Shown: positions 1 through 13,506 of the stretch, piece by piece
How the letters are laid out: each line of letters opens with the position of its first letter
Numbering within the stretch: the first letter of the stretch is position 1
Assembly: GCF_023101765.2 (NCBI RefSeq)
Contig: NC_064229.1
Coordinates: forward strand, 9,028,473-9,092,472
Reading direction: 5' to 3'
DNA from: Spodoptera frugiperda
Taxonomy: Eukaryota > Arthropoda > Insecta > Lepidoptera > Noctuidae
DNA length: 64,000 nt
Program-made: the position numbers and the translations under genes
The notes under the pieces: generated by a model
Told to the model about the DNA's origin: nothing
The model's database searches: none
What the model saw: the letters and a program-made list of their open reading frames with translations, nothing else

Positions 1-96
1 GGAAGATTTGGAAGGGGATAATTGGACCTCCGGTAACCTCATTTAGACAACGAAACACAACGTAAGAGTTGTTTCACGTCTGTAAAAATTGTAAAA
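1..96 (+). repeat. family B repeat, cut by window start
   Basis: GGCCTCCGGTAACCTCA-like text (here GGACCTCCGGTAACCTCA), ACAACGAAACACAACG and TTGTTTCACGTC. Confidence 0.7.
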
Positions 97-146
97 TTCT
101 CTTCATGGTAAATATCTTCAAATCACAGTAGTTATTAATGGTTAGC

Positions 147-286
147 TTTTTTTGAAGGGAGAAAGTTTTCCAATGACTACTCCCACCTTCGACGAGGCGA
201 GGGGGAGACTAAAAACCACCCTATTCCTACTCCTGCTTTTCGAGCCGGAGCCCCGGTAACCCGCTAGGAAGCCTGCAGCTCCGGTT
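147..286 (-). repeat. family A LINE-tail/SINE-like repeat
   Basis: Minus-strand copy: complement of GGAGCTGCAGGCTTCCTAGC, CTCGAAAAGCAGGAGTAGG and a 3' A-rich end (T run at 148-152). Confidence 0.75.
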
Positions 287-520
287 CATTTCTGCCAACC
301 CTAGCAGCACAACTAATGCTACATTTAGCAGAGTTATGTTAAACTGGTGTGACAAAGATTTTAACGAGGTTTTAACGTTAACTACGTACGTCATTTTAAG
401 GACCGTAGGAGCTAACATAGCCTAACGTAATTTCACGCACTTTAATCCCTCAAAGGGTAGGCAGAGGTGTACATTTCAAGATTTTGTCTTATGAGTGCCT
501 TGTGTGGTGCCATGTCATGA

Positions 521-668
521 CTGCCACGGTTGGTCGAGTGGTGGCAAAGGGGCTCGGGTTCGATTCCGGGTCGGCTATTTTCGGTTTTTCAAAAAATTCT
601 CAGCAGTAGCACGGAATCTGGAATTGTGCCCAGTATATGGCAAAAGGATCACTCCTTATTAAATGGGA
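521..668 (+). repeat. family E tRNA-derived SINE, partial
   Basis: tRNA-like head with A-box TGGTCGAGTGGTGGC and B-box GGTTCGATTCC, then TTTTCGGTTTTTC, AGTAGCACGGAATCTGG and a 3' part ending near TTAAATGGGACTTA. It does not fold into a complete tRNA, so it is not a tRNA gene. A fragment of the tail in the other orientation lies at 448-475. Confidence 0.75.
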
Positions 669-1900
669 CTTACCTATATTTTGAGTTGCACCACTAGCGC
701 CTATTGCATTCGTATTACGTGGATTTTGAATGTACTAAATCTTTATATTCCGTACCCTGACTGCTATTTGAACAGCTACGATTAGGGTTGTAGGTATAGT
801 TTTGACATTGAATAATTAATTGAGATTTTATTGAATTGAAATTGCATTGACATTGAGATTGGTTTTAAGAGTAATCGCCCTGACCAATGCAATAAGGCAA
901 TGTCATGAAGCGTAGGTAGGTTGTGAGAGTTATTTTCGTATTTTTAGGTAGGTATAGGTAATCAACGGTTTTCCCTTGTTTGTGTACAGTGTAAATACCA
1001 ATTTAATTTAACAGGCCATTCATTCAATACTCCAATAAATTCTTGTAACGAGATGTTTAACAAAAAACTTGGCAAAGTACGAGTGACTTAAGCGTTGCGG
1101 ATTCTGTATGTAGGAAATAATAAAATCCGACTTTGTAGTTGGAGTGATATGTACCGCAATTCAATTATACCTAGCACCTTTATTTAAATCAAGTAATCAA
1201 TCTCATATTTCACCCTTACGATACATAGGGTTTAACAAGCTTTGATTAATAGATTTGATAAAAAAACAGTAGTTTTCAGAAAATTCTATTGAAACATGTT
1301 CTTTGTTTAAAAAATGCCTCTCTCTAGGATTTTCTCTTGTGTCATGGTTGCGCGCTAACTGTGATGACTAGGTACATTTAATTGCAAAGGATTCATCTTG
1401 CGTCTTTTTTGCAATCTACGGAGCCCTAAATGCAAGGCAACATGTTTAATAATGGCCTGTTGTAACTTGTTTTATATTTGGGTCAGTGATGTGCTCATCT
1501 TGCCCGGACCGCCCTTTTTGTTGCAAATAATTCAACATTAACGGTTCGCAATTAAATAAGCGGTGGCAACATACAAAATGTTTGTTGTTGAGGTATTTTT
1601 TATTATGGATACCGGTAAGTTCAGGTTACTATAGCCGGCTGCAACTTTACCCAAATTATATAACCAATAAGAATCCAGAACAAAGGTTATATTCGTTTTT
1701 CATTGGTTTAAAATTTAAGGGCTTGGGTCAAACTTATCCCGTCAAAGTAACCCGATTACGGTACTGAACTTGTTGGGTAATAACATATTGCAGAAGTTTA
1801 CTACAGATCTATAAGACTTCTACATATTTATAATGACTTGACTTGTGGAGTGGGGATGCATGATGTAGGGATTATGGCTCAAAGAATAAATAATGAAAAT

Positions 1901-2038
1901 ACCTAGCGGATTACCAGGGTTCCGGCTCGAAGAGCAAGAGTAATTACAGGGTGGTTATTAGTCAGTAAGAGTATGACACTTCCTCTAGCCTCACCCAAGG
2001 CGGGAGAAGAAATTTGATGATTTTCCCCATTCAATAAA
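1901..2038 (+). repeat. family A repeat, 5' truncated
   Basis: Starts at CTAGCGGATTACCAGGG; GTCAGTAAGAG and CCCAAGGCGGGAGAAG are conserved. Confidence 0.7.
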
Positions 2039-2907
2039 ATAGGGTCTAGAGTCCATGCTATGAATTCTAACTTGTAACGGCTATTATTATTTGATCTATT
2101 CTGAAATCAAACCCATATTACTCAGACACCTAAATCATCATCCGCAATGCAATAATAAAATGCAAAGCGCCATTAACAAGAGTATACAAGCTGTTTAGTT
2201 CTGAGAAGCAAGGCCAAGACAATTGCATCCCATTAAGCTGATTACTTGCCAATTGATTGGTTAGTTCAGTTGCTCTAACTTTTACATTCAATGTATTTCT
2301 TTGCAGGGTATTTTAATACGTATATTGTGTAATATTCTTTGTTGTACAACTTTTGTAGGTAAATATTTTTCTTTTGTAGTATTTTTTCTGTTTAATCCAA
2401 CTTTCTTTAGAAAAGGAATATTAAAACAAGACAAATTAACGTATTTATAAGGTTACTTATGGAATTAATACCTAAGTCAAGTTTGTCATAAACCTTTAAG
2501 CAACAGACGTGACTCAGAAATTGTCTGTCAAATGTAAGCGTTATGGCAAACAATTATCGAAAATTACGGAAAATCTTAATAATACGAACCCGAGACCTCT
2601 TGCTTGACACACAATACACAGTGAAATGTGACACTTCACTATCAACGAATCGGTCATTCAATACAACACCTATAAAATTCTAATCTATAAAAACAAAACC
2701 AACAAACAAATCTAGTCTCAACACGGACACCGAACCCCACAGGCCGAGTAACACAATCCTAAAGCGCTAGAAACAAGCGATCGTTTGAAACCGAATAGAC
2801 AGCACTATAAACTATGCCCTGTCTATAACATTGCGATCACGCTATCCACCATTTGTTTAGGTACACTAGTAATTGTCCGTGGCTTTGTTTGAAAAGGTAG
2901 ACAATTT

Positions 2908-3015
2908 ATTATAACTTTCGTGTTATAACTTTCGTGAGACATACTAAATTAATTATTATGTTATCGGCTTACTCACGAAACTGTTTGGTCGGCGGCGGGG
3001 AAACCTCTTATGACT
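2908..3015. mobile_element. family C hairpin MITE, partial
   Basis: GTGAGACATACTAAATTAAT then TTATCGGCTTACTCACG. The right arm is lost in GGCGGCGGGGAAACCTC. Confidence 0.65.
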
Positions 3016-4204
3016 TTATTTAAACCACATATTTGTTATCATCTTGGCTGACGATATATGAAAAATTAACGAAATAGGCCCAGTAGGTAAGCCAAAATGT
3101 GCATTATTCTCTTTGAACTAATTTGGACACTCTTTACCAATGCGGCATTATAACAGCCGCGTCGCATATCCTTAACATTCCAAGACAACATTACAGCTCT
3201 TCTATGGTCAAGGAAAATGGAGCTTTACATAGAAATTAATACTTAATTAATTTAATTAAACTGTTTTCGTTGAAAAATTTAGTTGTACTATGCTTCTGTG
3301 GACGAGTACTACTTGTAGTTTCATTTAAATCATACGAGTGATCTCCATACTGTATATAAAAAGCCGTATTTGCAGGGAAAGAACCTTTATCGAAAGATTA
3401 TCTTCATTGATGAAAATATTCTATTCGCTGACGATCACATTTAGGTTTTTACAACACTTATTCATAAGAAAAATCCTATATACTCGTAATACAAAAACAC
3501 TTCGTCCTATGTAAAAATGATTATTATCAGTGAATGACATTTTCAATCATTCAACGGTAGATAACAATAGCAATAATAAATCACAAACAACAATACACTA
3601 TAAATGTGATTTTATTAAAATGTCCGGTTGTAAAACAGTTCCCTTCTCCAAAAAATGTAAAAACATTATTCTCTATTGACAGTTGATTTAGTATTCAAAC
3701 AATATGGCCGCACTACCGGCTATGAAGATCTTTATCCAAACAAAAAAAATACTGGCCGCAAATATTACGTAAGAAAAAAAAGTTTCAATACGAATATCAT
3801 TCAAGTTGTTCTTTTTGACGGATATGCAAATTCGAAATTCGATTCGTACGAAATTTTTAAATGTTTCCTTTCGTTCTGTTGTTTTTTTTTTATTGTCTTT
3901 TGCACATCCTGGCAAAATTTAAAATTCTTTGTTGTTAAAAAAAATGGCGCCCGTGGGAGATCGGACGTTCAGATGAAGTTTTATCATGCAACATCTGCAT
4001 TGGCATATCTTTGCACATGGATTCCAATTTATTGACACGTCATACGTATATGACTACTATGTTATTGAGATTTATAGTGAACTCCGGTACTCGCTGAATC
4101 TATCCATGAAGTAAAACCAAAGAGATGTTATAGCTGGATTTGCCTTTAACATAATGTGATTTTTTTTAAGTGGAGTGCGTAACGTTACAAACCTCTCCCT
4201 CTTT

Positions 4205-4405
4205 TCCATCACTTTTTTATGGAATAAGCCGGTAAAGGAGTAAATGGAACACCTGATGGTAAGTAATCGCCGCCGCCGGCGCCGATGGACACTTGAAACA
4301 CCCGAGGCGTTACAGATGCGTTACCGGCCTTTTGGGGGTTAGGAATTTAAGGGTTGCTGGGGATCGGGGATTGGGAAGGGGAGTTAGGGCCTCGGGTAAC
4401 CATGT
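4205..4405 (+). repeat. family B repeat, 3' truncated
   Basis: Starts TTTTATGGAATAAGCCGGTA; TGATGGTAAGTAATCGCCG; ends GAGTTAGGGCCTCGGGTAAC. Confidence 0.7.
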
Positions 4406-5142
4406 AGTCCCTTACTGCAAAAACCTTGCCAATTGTCCACATTTTAATGTGGACTTTCTAAGTGCTTATGGATATGATTGGAAAGATTCGGTTTGTTTTG
4501 TCACAGTACACAATTACATAATGGCATCTCCTATTTTTGTACTTGCATCAGAAATATATGGACAAATAGATTGTGTTACGAAATAAGTAAGAAATGAAAC
4601 GAAATTTATTTATTTGTTTGTTTATTTTTATTAGACAACCAACAGCGACATAATAAAATAACACAAATTAAAATTAACAATAAGACCAATTACAGGTTAT
4701 CCCAGAATTTATCTGTACGTATACAGAACATACAAAATATTATAATAATATAATTAGGTTGGTAGGAAATTAATATATAATTATTAAATAGATTTTAAAG
4801 TAGTATTCTGTGAAGGACCTAGATACATTTTAACATTTACCTTTAAAAAGTTAAAATAATAATTATCTTCCAAACATGAATCGAATGTATTTTATGCTAT
4901 CTTTATTATAATGCCATCCACAAACTATCCACAACTTTCTGCAATAAACAATTTCTACGCCAATAGCAGTGTGCAAAAGCACTTTTCTATTTACACCAAT
5001 AAATATTCTAGAAAATTACATGTCACAACACCACAATCAATTCTAAATCTACCATTCCCGATTGCAAATATCGCTTCTGGCAACACCCATATTTTTGCGT
5101 GATCAACACGCGACCAATATTTTATAACATTTCAAATAAATA

Positions 5143-5413
5143 GATTGTCTCGTTGGCCGAGTGGTTGCAATTGCGACTGCCGGGCAAGGGGTCTCAATCA
5201 GGGGTCGGGCGAAACATTGTTAGGTATTTTTCGGTTTTTCGAAAATTTCGCAGTGATAGCAAATGGAACCGCGTGCCCGTATAAGTCAATAGGTCAATAC
5301 CTATTACATGGGACTTACAACACAATTGATGACAAGTGTACAGTGGCATTACGTGTCATAATGTGCACCTCTGCCTACCTCTTCGGGGATAAAAGGCATG
5401 ATGATATATGACG
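5143..5413 (+). repeat. family E SINE, full length
   Basis: Head TCTCGTTGGCCGAGTGGTTG; body TATTTTTCGGTTTTTCG, CTATTACATGGGACTTA; tail TGCACCTCTGCCTACCTCTT then GGGGATAAAAGGC. Confidence 0.8.
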
Positions 5414-6690
5414 ACCAAATAAATAATAGCGAACCCTCCCATCCAGCAACTTCTACATAACAAACTATAACATATCACAAGTTTTATCTTAAATAGAAAC
5501 CGCGTATAAAATCGTACAGTTGACACTAACGGCTTTGAGGAAAAATATTATTTGTCAGCTTGCAACACTGGACATAAAAACTAATGGGGCGTTATATCCG
5601 AACGAGACCACTATCGACGCATAAAACTACAAGCTAGTGTTGCCATGCTGCGCGGCTTTGTGGGAAGTCCCGATAACACAAAAGTCAGTCAGAGCTAAAC
5701 TAGACATTGTTTATTACGCCGTAGAGGGCCTGGTGGCCAAAAATACAGACCTCTGGTCAGACGCGGTAGAATGCGGATGAATTACGTTTCCCGCTCCCGT
5801 GGGTACGACCACATGTGAAACGGGTGGGATTTAGTCGGTGATAGTCTGAAAGTCCCTTTCGTCCTCCTCAGGCGAGAAGGTTCCATGAGGACTTGCAGTC
5901 AAAAAAGTACCCATGAAATTACTGAGTACGGTGGTAACTAACGGCACAAGAATCAAATATGAATAGTTTATTTTGTCTTTCCGTTGATGTTAACGACATT
6001 CAAACCTTCAAGAAAAGAGAGTGCTTGTTAAAAGGGCAACCACGGATCTGTGACTCCTCTGGTGTTGCTTACCATTAGCTGACCAGTCTGCTCGTTTGCC
6101 CCCTATTCCATAAAAAGATGCTCATAGTAACACATGTCCAAATCATGCTACACTCCATGTAGTCACTCTACTCTACCTCTGCGGAACCAAAACTCGGCGA
6201 TAGCTAATTCAAGACACTTTATTACTGAACATTTTTTTTCTCAAACAAAATCAGTTCGGCGCCAAACATTTTAGTATTTATTTCACTTAATTTAAATCAT
6301 CGAAATACCTTTTTTTGTTTTCAAGAAGAAAAGTAATGTGGTCGTTTTTCTTTACGATCTTATACATTATTCTAGTCTGTGTTATACATTGACGCTTTTG
6401 TATGGTGGGCGTTTAAGTTACGTCTTTGAAACCCAGCAATGGATGTAATAGTAGTGTAAACAGCGGTAATGGCTATGTAAACTGGCGGGAGTTATTATGG
6501 CGGTGTCAAAACAGAGGGCAATGATTAAAGATGTGCTGTTGTTAAGGGAATTTAGTAGTTTTGTTAAAAGTGTATGTTGTAAAACATGTAAAAAATTGTG
6601 TAAGTTATAAATACGCAACTTTTGAATACATCACACGTGAATGACTATATGAATGCGTACGAGTAATGCTACCATACACATTAAAATAAA

Positions 6691-6842
6691 CGGAGCTGCG
6701 GACTGCCTAGTGGGTTACCGGAGCTCTGCCTCGAAAAGCAGGAGTAGGAACGGGATGTTTTTAGTTTGTAAGAGTTTGACAATCCTTCTCGCCTCGCCCA
6801 AGGCGGGAGAAGTCATTGTTCGCCCTCAGAAAAAAACAAATA
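6691..6842 (+). mobile_element. family A element with perfect 17-bp target duplication
   Basis: Unit from CGGAGCTGCGGACTGCC to an A-rich tail. ATACACATTAAAATAAA occurs immediately before it (6674-6690) and after it (6843-6859), proving it moved as a discrete retroposed unit. Confidence 0.88.
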
Positions 6843-7829
6843 ATACACATTAAAATAAATAATACTTATACAAATGCAAAACCGTGGAAATCGATTCGTG
6901 CGTTTTGGAGTTATAGCGTCAGGAAGGAAAACCTGACTTATTTTTATTTATCACAATTGTGATTGGAACAGAATATTTCGGCACAGATGGCTGAGGAGAA
7001 GATCACAAGATTACATGAAACAAGTCCCGTATACTCTCATTGAGCCGTGTCTCATGAGTGCACTACAGACTAGTGCCTGAATGAAATTCGATGATGCTGA
7101 GTATCGATATCGATAAGATTTTAGGGTATCGAGATTTTTGCGGAATGTAAAAGGTGATAAGAGTAACAACAATAATATGTTTAATACTTGCTGTGAATCA
7201 AAATAACAGAATTCCGTTTAGGTAGGTACTAACGGAAAAATACAACTTAAAAACAGGAACCATCTTCAATTTTCTTTTTTAAGTCAAGTAATATCCCTAA
7301 ACCGCTACATAGAAATCAAACTGAGAACCTCCTTTTTTGAAATTGGTTAATAAGTTTAAACCCTTTCAGGCAGATTGCTATCCTTCTCCATAATTGAACC
7401 AACACATCATTAATTCAGTAAACGGTATACTCCAAATATTTCTGTGCACTATTTTGGTTACAACTGCTATTATGTTAGAAATATCTTACCATTCCAGTAA
7501 ATTCACACGCATAAATAAAGTGCAAAAAAATTAAACAAAAAAATATCGATATATCGCTTACATAAGCTACAACAACACTACAGTTTCGGACCCCTGTCCA
7601 CCGAGTGCGCATTGAAATTGTTATTCAATTTGTGGCACTTGTATTGTACACCAATGACGACACTTCAACTACGCCACAATGTCAACGAGGATTGGTTTCG
7701 TTTTCTGATACTATCTATATCTATATTTCTGTCTTCAAAATACCCTGTACTTTATTGCTCTATACGGTATGATGTCATCATGCCGTAGGTATGCCGTAGT
7801 CACAGTGTCAGTAGTCACTGTGGACAACC

Positions 7830-7962
7830 TAAGGGTTTACCCTGGCTCCGGCTTAAAATAGGAGTAGATACGGGATGATTTTTAGTCAGCGAGCGTCTGA
7901 CACTCGCTCTCGCCTCGCCCGGGCGGGAGACGTCATTGGATGATGAAAACCCTTAAAAAAAC
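7830..7962 (+). repeat. family A repeat
   Basis: GGTTTACCCTGGCTCCGGCT, TTTTTAGTCAGCGAG and GCGGGAGACGTCATTGGATG. Confidence 0.7.
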
Positions 7963-8632
7963 TTTGCCGTACAAGTTCAAGTGTTCATATGGAGTTTAAC
8001 TTTCACTCCCATTTTTTTTCAGATATATTGTAAGCCTAAAATAATGGAGCACGAGGTTTTAGCCACCACTACTTTACTGTTACCAAAAATAACTCGTTGC
8101 AAATTGTATGATCTAGGAATCGAACACGAAACCCTACCGTAAAGAAAACTGTTCGTGAACCCTAAGAGAACATGAACGTGAGAAAACAATTCATGCAAAA
8201 AGACTTCCACATAAAAACAAAACAATAATAAACAAAAGCTATTAGAACTAGACCCGAACAGACAAACGAACAAACAAACAAGAAATTAACGAAGTGCAAA
8301 CAAATTATAATTACTTAAGAATAATGTGCCGACCGTTTTACGCTAATTAGCAGTCAAACAAATTAGTACTCATTGTTTTGAAGAGAAAGGTGTGAATAGT
8401 AGTTTTTGTAGTGAACGCAATAAAACTATGATTTGAATCGATATGGGCAAGATTATTGTGGTGTGGGAAACTGGAAATGTTTATTTAATTCAGCACTGTG
8501 ATGACAACAGAGTAAAATACAGTGCTACTCTTCCTGTAGATGTCGTTAGGATCGATTATGAGACTGTATATTTAGGGAACCTGACGAAAGCGCTAAACCT
8601 AAACCATTACAAAAATGGACTCTTAAAATCCA

Positions 8633-8758
8633 CCTGCCCTGCGGACGTAACAGGTTACTGGGGCTCTGGGTCAAAGCAGGAGAAGGAACGAGGTTTATAG
8701 TCAGTAAGAGTGTGACAATCCCTCTCCCTCTCCCTCTCAAAAAAGCAAATAATCCGAA
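8633..8758 (+). repeat. family A repeat, degraded
   Basis: CTGCGGACGTAACAGGTTAC, then GTCAGTAAGAGTGTGACAAT and repeated CCCTCT; lies just 3' of the LINE. Confidence 0.65.
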
Positions 8759-8794
8759 TGCCGATTGAAAGAAATTATTAACCTTCTTATGTAG

Positions 8795-8827
8795 TGATAA
8801 ATGATAAATGATAAATGATAAATGATA
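8795..8827 (-). repeat. LINE 3' terminal tandem repeat (TGATAAA units)
   Basis: About four and a half copies of the 7-bp unit TGATAAA on the plus strand, ending the 3' UTR of the minus-strand LINE. Confidence 0.8.
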
Positions 8828-9374
8828 TTTATTTCTGTAAATAGATTATAAAATAACACTTTTACACGTCAATATTTCAAATAGCTAGATGAGGCCGGCA
8901 TTTCCTATCTGACTACTCTGAGAAGAAATGCCGAAACAAACTCAGAGGTCATAGTCTCTTTTAAAGTCCAGACAAAATCAATTAAAGATGTCGGAGAACC
9001 GTGCAAGTTTATTCTGTAGTGGTCTTTTGAGGAAAGAACCACAGCAGTTTGAGCGGACCTGTTCAGATGGCAGCACGCATGTGTCAGTTTACAATGAGCT
9101 CAGCTGACGGCTGTTGCTGAATGATCCGACGAACAATACCTACCAAAAGAACATTTGGGTAGGCCACACAAATGCTCACACTGTCAGAATATAATTAACT
9201 AAAAGTGAAATGACTAGGCAAACTCTCGCACGGTCCTCAAACTAACAATTTTAAAAATAATATGTGAAAACAAAAAAATATCGAATGATATTAATGTATA
9301 TCATGTCAAATTGTATAAAAATGTAACTTGTGTTACAAACATGTCAACATGACCTGTGTGGACATTATAGCGGC

Positions 9375-12265
9375 TCACTCCCAAGCCTGACCATCATCTA
9401 AGTAGTCTTTAATTTTATAAAAAGCTTTACTATACAGTTTTTCTTTAATGACATTTTTAAATTTATTCAGGCTCAAACTTTGAATATCGCTGGGAATTTT
9501 ATTGTAAAAGCGTATGCATTGACATCTGAACGAACCACTTATTTTCTTAAGTCTAGTAGTGGGAACAATATATTTGTTTTTACTTCTAGTGTTTATATTA
9601 TGTATATCACAATACTTTTTGAATAAATTAATGTTTTTGTGAGCATACACTACATTTTCATAAATGTATTGAGAAGGAACAGTCAATATATTAATTTCTT
9701 TAAATAGTTCCCTAAGAGAGTGCCTCGGACTAAGATGATAAATTGATCGAATGGCTCTTTTCTGCAGCACAAAGACAGACTGAATGTCAGCAGCATTTCC
9801 CCACAGGAGGATACCATATGACATGATACTATGAAAATAACTAAAGTATACTAATCGCGCTGTATTTACATCGGTCAAATTTCTAATTTTTTTAACGGCA
9901 TATGCTGCAGAGCTGAGCCTTTTCGACAACTTATCTACGTGTGGAGCCCACTGTAGCTTAGCGTCCAGAGTTATACCTAAAAAGACAGTTGAATCTACAG
10001 GGGCCAACTCCTCGCCCTTGATTAGCACGCTGGTTTTCACATGTCTAACATTTGGTGTTGTGAATTTAATGCATTTAGTTTTTGATTCATTAAGTAATAA
10101 ATTATTGGCACTAAACCAGCGTACTATTTTTGAGAGAGCACTATTTACATGATCACTGACTAATTGTCCACGTTTGAGTTTAAACAATAAAGATGTATCA
10201 TCAGCAAACAGTACTATCCCATGGTTATCCTTCACAAGGTAAGGTAAATCATTAATATAAATAAGAAAGAGAAACGGGCCGAGAATTGACCCCTGCGGAA
10301 CACCCATCCTAACAATAGACCCGGAGGAAACTTTTCCGTTAATGTCGACTCTCTGAATCCTATCACTCAAGTATGAAATAAGAAGATCCAGAGAGCTGCC
10401 CCGTATTCCATAATGGGATAGCTTCCTGATCAGTGTTTCATGAGAGACACAATCGAACGCCTTGGATAAGTCACAAAAATACCCAATGCGTCGGCCGAGT
10501 CCTCCCATGCATCATAAATGTTATTAAGAAGTTCAACACCGGCATCAGTTGTTGAACGACCCCTTGTAAAACCAAACTGGTTTCCATGTAATAATTTATT
10601 TCTATTAAAGAATCTTTGCAACTGATATAGAATAATTTTTTCAAAAATTTTACTGAATGTAGGTAGTACTGAAATAGGTCTAAAGTTAGTGGGGTCAGAA
10701 GTACTACCCGATTTAAATAACGGAGTTATTTTACTATTCTTCATGAGATCAGGAAACACACCACGATCGACACAGTTATTAAAGATTAGAGCTAATACGG
10801 GTGCTACAATATCTATTACAGAGCCGGTAATGTACACAGAATTACCCCACAGATCTGCAGTCTTTTTCTTGTTCAAGGTATGGAACGTTTTGACAATATC
10901 TGTATAATCTATGTGTTCGAAAGAGAAGCCTAAATTGCAAGCTGCAACATTTTCTTTTAGTAAAGATTCTGCAACTGTGGGAGATGAGTTCAAAGACTTA
11001 GTAGTGGATACAGGAACGTCCGAAAAGAAGTTTTCAAATGCAGCTGCGACTTCTGCATCCGATTTAATTACATTATTATCAATTATAAGACTAAATTCAC
11101 TACTCTTCTCTTTAGACCTCCCTGTTTCACTGTTAATAATACTCCAGGTCGCTTTAATTACATTGTTACTGTTTTTTATTTTAGAGCTCAAGTATAACGA
11201 TTTTGCAATTGAGCAAACTTTTTTAAATAATTTAGAATATTTCTTTACATATTCACTAAATTCAGTTGTATTAATATATGTTCTCTCGTTATAAAGTTCA
11301 TATAGGCGTTTCCTACTCTTATAGATGCCAGTAGTTGCCCATTGATTGAAAGACGCATTGCCATGAGCTGGTATGGTTTTAGGTGTGAAGGTGGACTTAA
11401 ACTCGGTATGGTAAATGTTAAAAAAATCATCACACAAGTTATTAGAATTTTTATTCCTTAATAATAAAGGTATTTTGTCAGTGAGTTTAGATTTGAAAGT
11501 TTCAATGCGTCTTTCAGTCTTTGGGTTAACAATAATATGTGGTTTCGACACTTTATTTACTTTATTTGTTATTGAAATTAATTGTCCACAATGATCTGAA
11601 TCAAGCAATGATATTATTTGTTTATTAGTTGGTACAATGTCAGTATAAATATTATCTAGGCAAGTGGCACTAGTAGGAGTTATCCTAGTGGGCTCCAGAA
11701 ACAGGTTCGTGAGGTTAAATGAGGCAAATAAACTTACAATTTTTGTACTTAAACTAGAATTTTCTAACAAATTTACATTAAAATCGCCACAAGTAATGAT
11801 GAATTTATTTGAACTACTGAGTTTATTTAGTACTTCATCTAATACTGTTTCAAAACAGTCATACAAACCAGTAGGTGGTCTATACACACTTAAAACAATA
11901 AACCGCTCTAATTCCACACAGGCTATTTCAACAGTACGTTCAACAGAGTAACTAACTATATCCTTGCGTTCTTTAAATTTAAGTTTGTTATTTAGTAGAA
12001 TTAGTGAACCACCATGTATAGCGTTCTCCCTGCTGAACGAGCTACCAATCTGATGATTACCAAAGTTGAACATTAGTTGATGAGATTTCAACCAATGCTC
12101 AGTAATGCACAGAATATCAATACTATTACAATTTAAAAATAGTTCTATTTCTAATTCCTTACTCAAAAAACCTTGAATGTTTTGGTGAACCAGATTGATA
12201 ACATTACTGTTATATTTGCAAGAGGTGGACTCTCTTGTCTTATGTGGAGACCCGAATGGTGTGAT
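9375..12265 (-). pseudogene. LINE ORF2: AP endonuclease + reverse transcriptase, one frameshift
   Basis: The first frame (12265 to about 10475) gives the apurinic-type endonuclease with HQNIQG, ITEHWL, SVYRPP, CGDFNVNLL, LDNIYTD and SDHCG. It continues into RT blocks NFRPISVLP and GNQFGF. The second frame (about 10479 to 9375) continues with DLSKAFDCVSH, the GVPQGSILGPFLFLIYINDL block and the catalytic FADD, then the C-terminal thumb region ending DDGQAWE. The frames meet at an A5 run on the plus strand (10475-10479), consistent with a one-base loss. Apart from this the copy has no stop codons, so it is fairly young. No ATG starts the first frame near the endonuclease motif. Confidence 0.88.
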
Positions 12266-13506
12266 CTACCATAGGGTGTTGATGCTGATGACGTTGATGA
12301 TGATAAATGCAATAGAAAAAAATCAGGCACAAATTGTGAGCTCCGAGCTATTACATACCACTTATGGCCTCATGCTAAATCACATTTCCAACACGATAAA
12401 AATAGCATGAACCAATCCTGTAATAATTCCGGCAAGTCTCATAAAATATTTGTAACGAACAAAAAAAAGAAAAAATGGCCGTTTGAAATGCACTCAGTAC
12501 TTACGTAACACGGGAACAAATCTGTTTAATTACTGCACTACTGTTTGATCGTACACCCCACGACACAACTTGAACATTTCTCTTCAAACCTGCCACGCAA
12601 TTGTCATCTCTATCACCGGTGTAAAAGGGCTATAATGGCGTGAAAGTGCTGAAGAAGATCGGTTAACTTGTATGGACGGTGATTGATGGAAAGTTCACAA
12701 TGCATCTTCAACCATATGTGTTAATGTTTAGGGTGGTAAATGGTATGTTAAGGTGTGTATAATGATGGAAATCCTTTTGTTCTCTCTTCCTTTGATTGGG
12801 GAGACTTTGATTTGACTTTTGTGTTCATTCCTATAAACAAAATGTTTGTTTTGTATTTGATCTCCTTTGTGAACTTTTATAGGTTTTGAAATGGTGATAA
12901 AATTGCTTGTTGATGAATTTGGGGTTTTAGTTAATTATGGTTTGGTCTAAATGAAAGTTTAATATTGTCCATATTGTTTTTTTTTTGTGGGTGCAGTAAA
13001 AGTTACTCATCTTCGGCGTTACATATAGGTATTTAAAGTAACTTTATGGCGGTACATAACATAGAAAAACTGCTACTGAGGCCAAAGCCCCATACGCTGG
13101 ACAGACCAAATCAGCACCACTCTAAATACAACAGTCTGTGATGCCATGCACACCACCGAAGACAGGGTAAGATAGCGAACGTTAGGCCGCGAGAAAGCAA
13201 TCCATCAAGGTTACGACCCTCAACATGGAAGAGAAGCGTCGCAAGGAGGAGCAGGATGACGCTACCTTGGGTCATCAATTCAAAAATAATTTTAAACCTG
13301 CCCTCAACATAAACTTAATACATTTAGCAGAACATACAACATACAAACTACGCAAGTTCAATTCACCAGGAAAATACACCAAAGTGCATTAAACAGTTAA
13401 TGCAAAAATGACACCTCAACATTACTTAAAGAAATAAATCTATGCGTAATGCAGTCATCTTGTAAATAACTCCTGCAATTTACCTTACAAGTTACAGCTA
13501 TCCAAC

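Larger units (their letters stand above)
669..4204. other. mostly unannotated AT-rich spacer
   Basis: Apart from the family A copy at 1901 and the family C copy at 2908, only a piece of a family F tail (1312-1370) is recognised. Open frames at 3676-4035 are low-complexity and show no domain. Confidence 0.5.
8791..12270 (-). mobile_element. non-LTR retrotransposon (LINE), CR1-group-like, 3' end intact
   Basis: Minus-strand element with an ORF2 (9375-12265), a 3' UTR (about 8828-9374) and a terminal short tandem array of ATTTATC-type units at 8795-8827, the kind of 3' end usual for CR1/L2-group LINEs. The 5' limit is uncertain. No ORF1 is recognised beyond 12270, so the copy is probably 5' truncated. 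No target-site duplication was found. Confidence 0.85.

Noticed and set aside
521..668. tRNA-like sequence with A and B boxes
   Set aside because: No complete cloverleaf or anticodon arm, and the same head is followed by a conserved non-tRNA body in several other copies; it is a SINE, not a tRNA gene.
3676..4035. 119-codon and 75-codon overlapping frames
   Set aside because: Low-complexity, Phe/Lys-rich translations on both strands, with no domain, splice or neighbour evidence.
10689..11951. Plus-strand open frames inside the LINE
   Set aside because: They are antisense shadows of the endonuclease/RT frame, which carries the conserved motifs.
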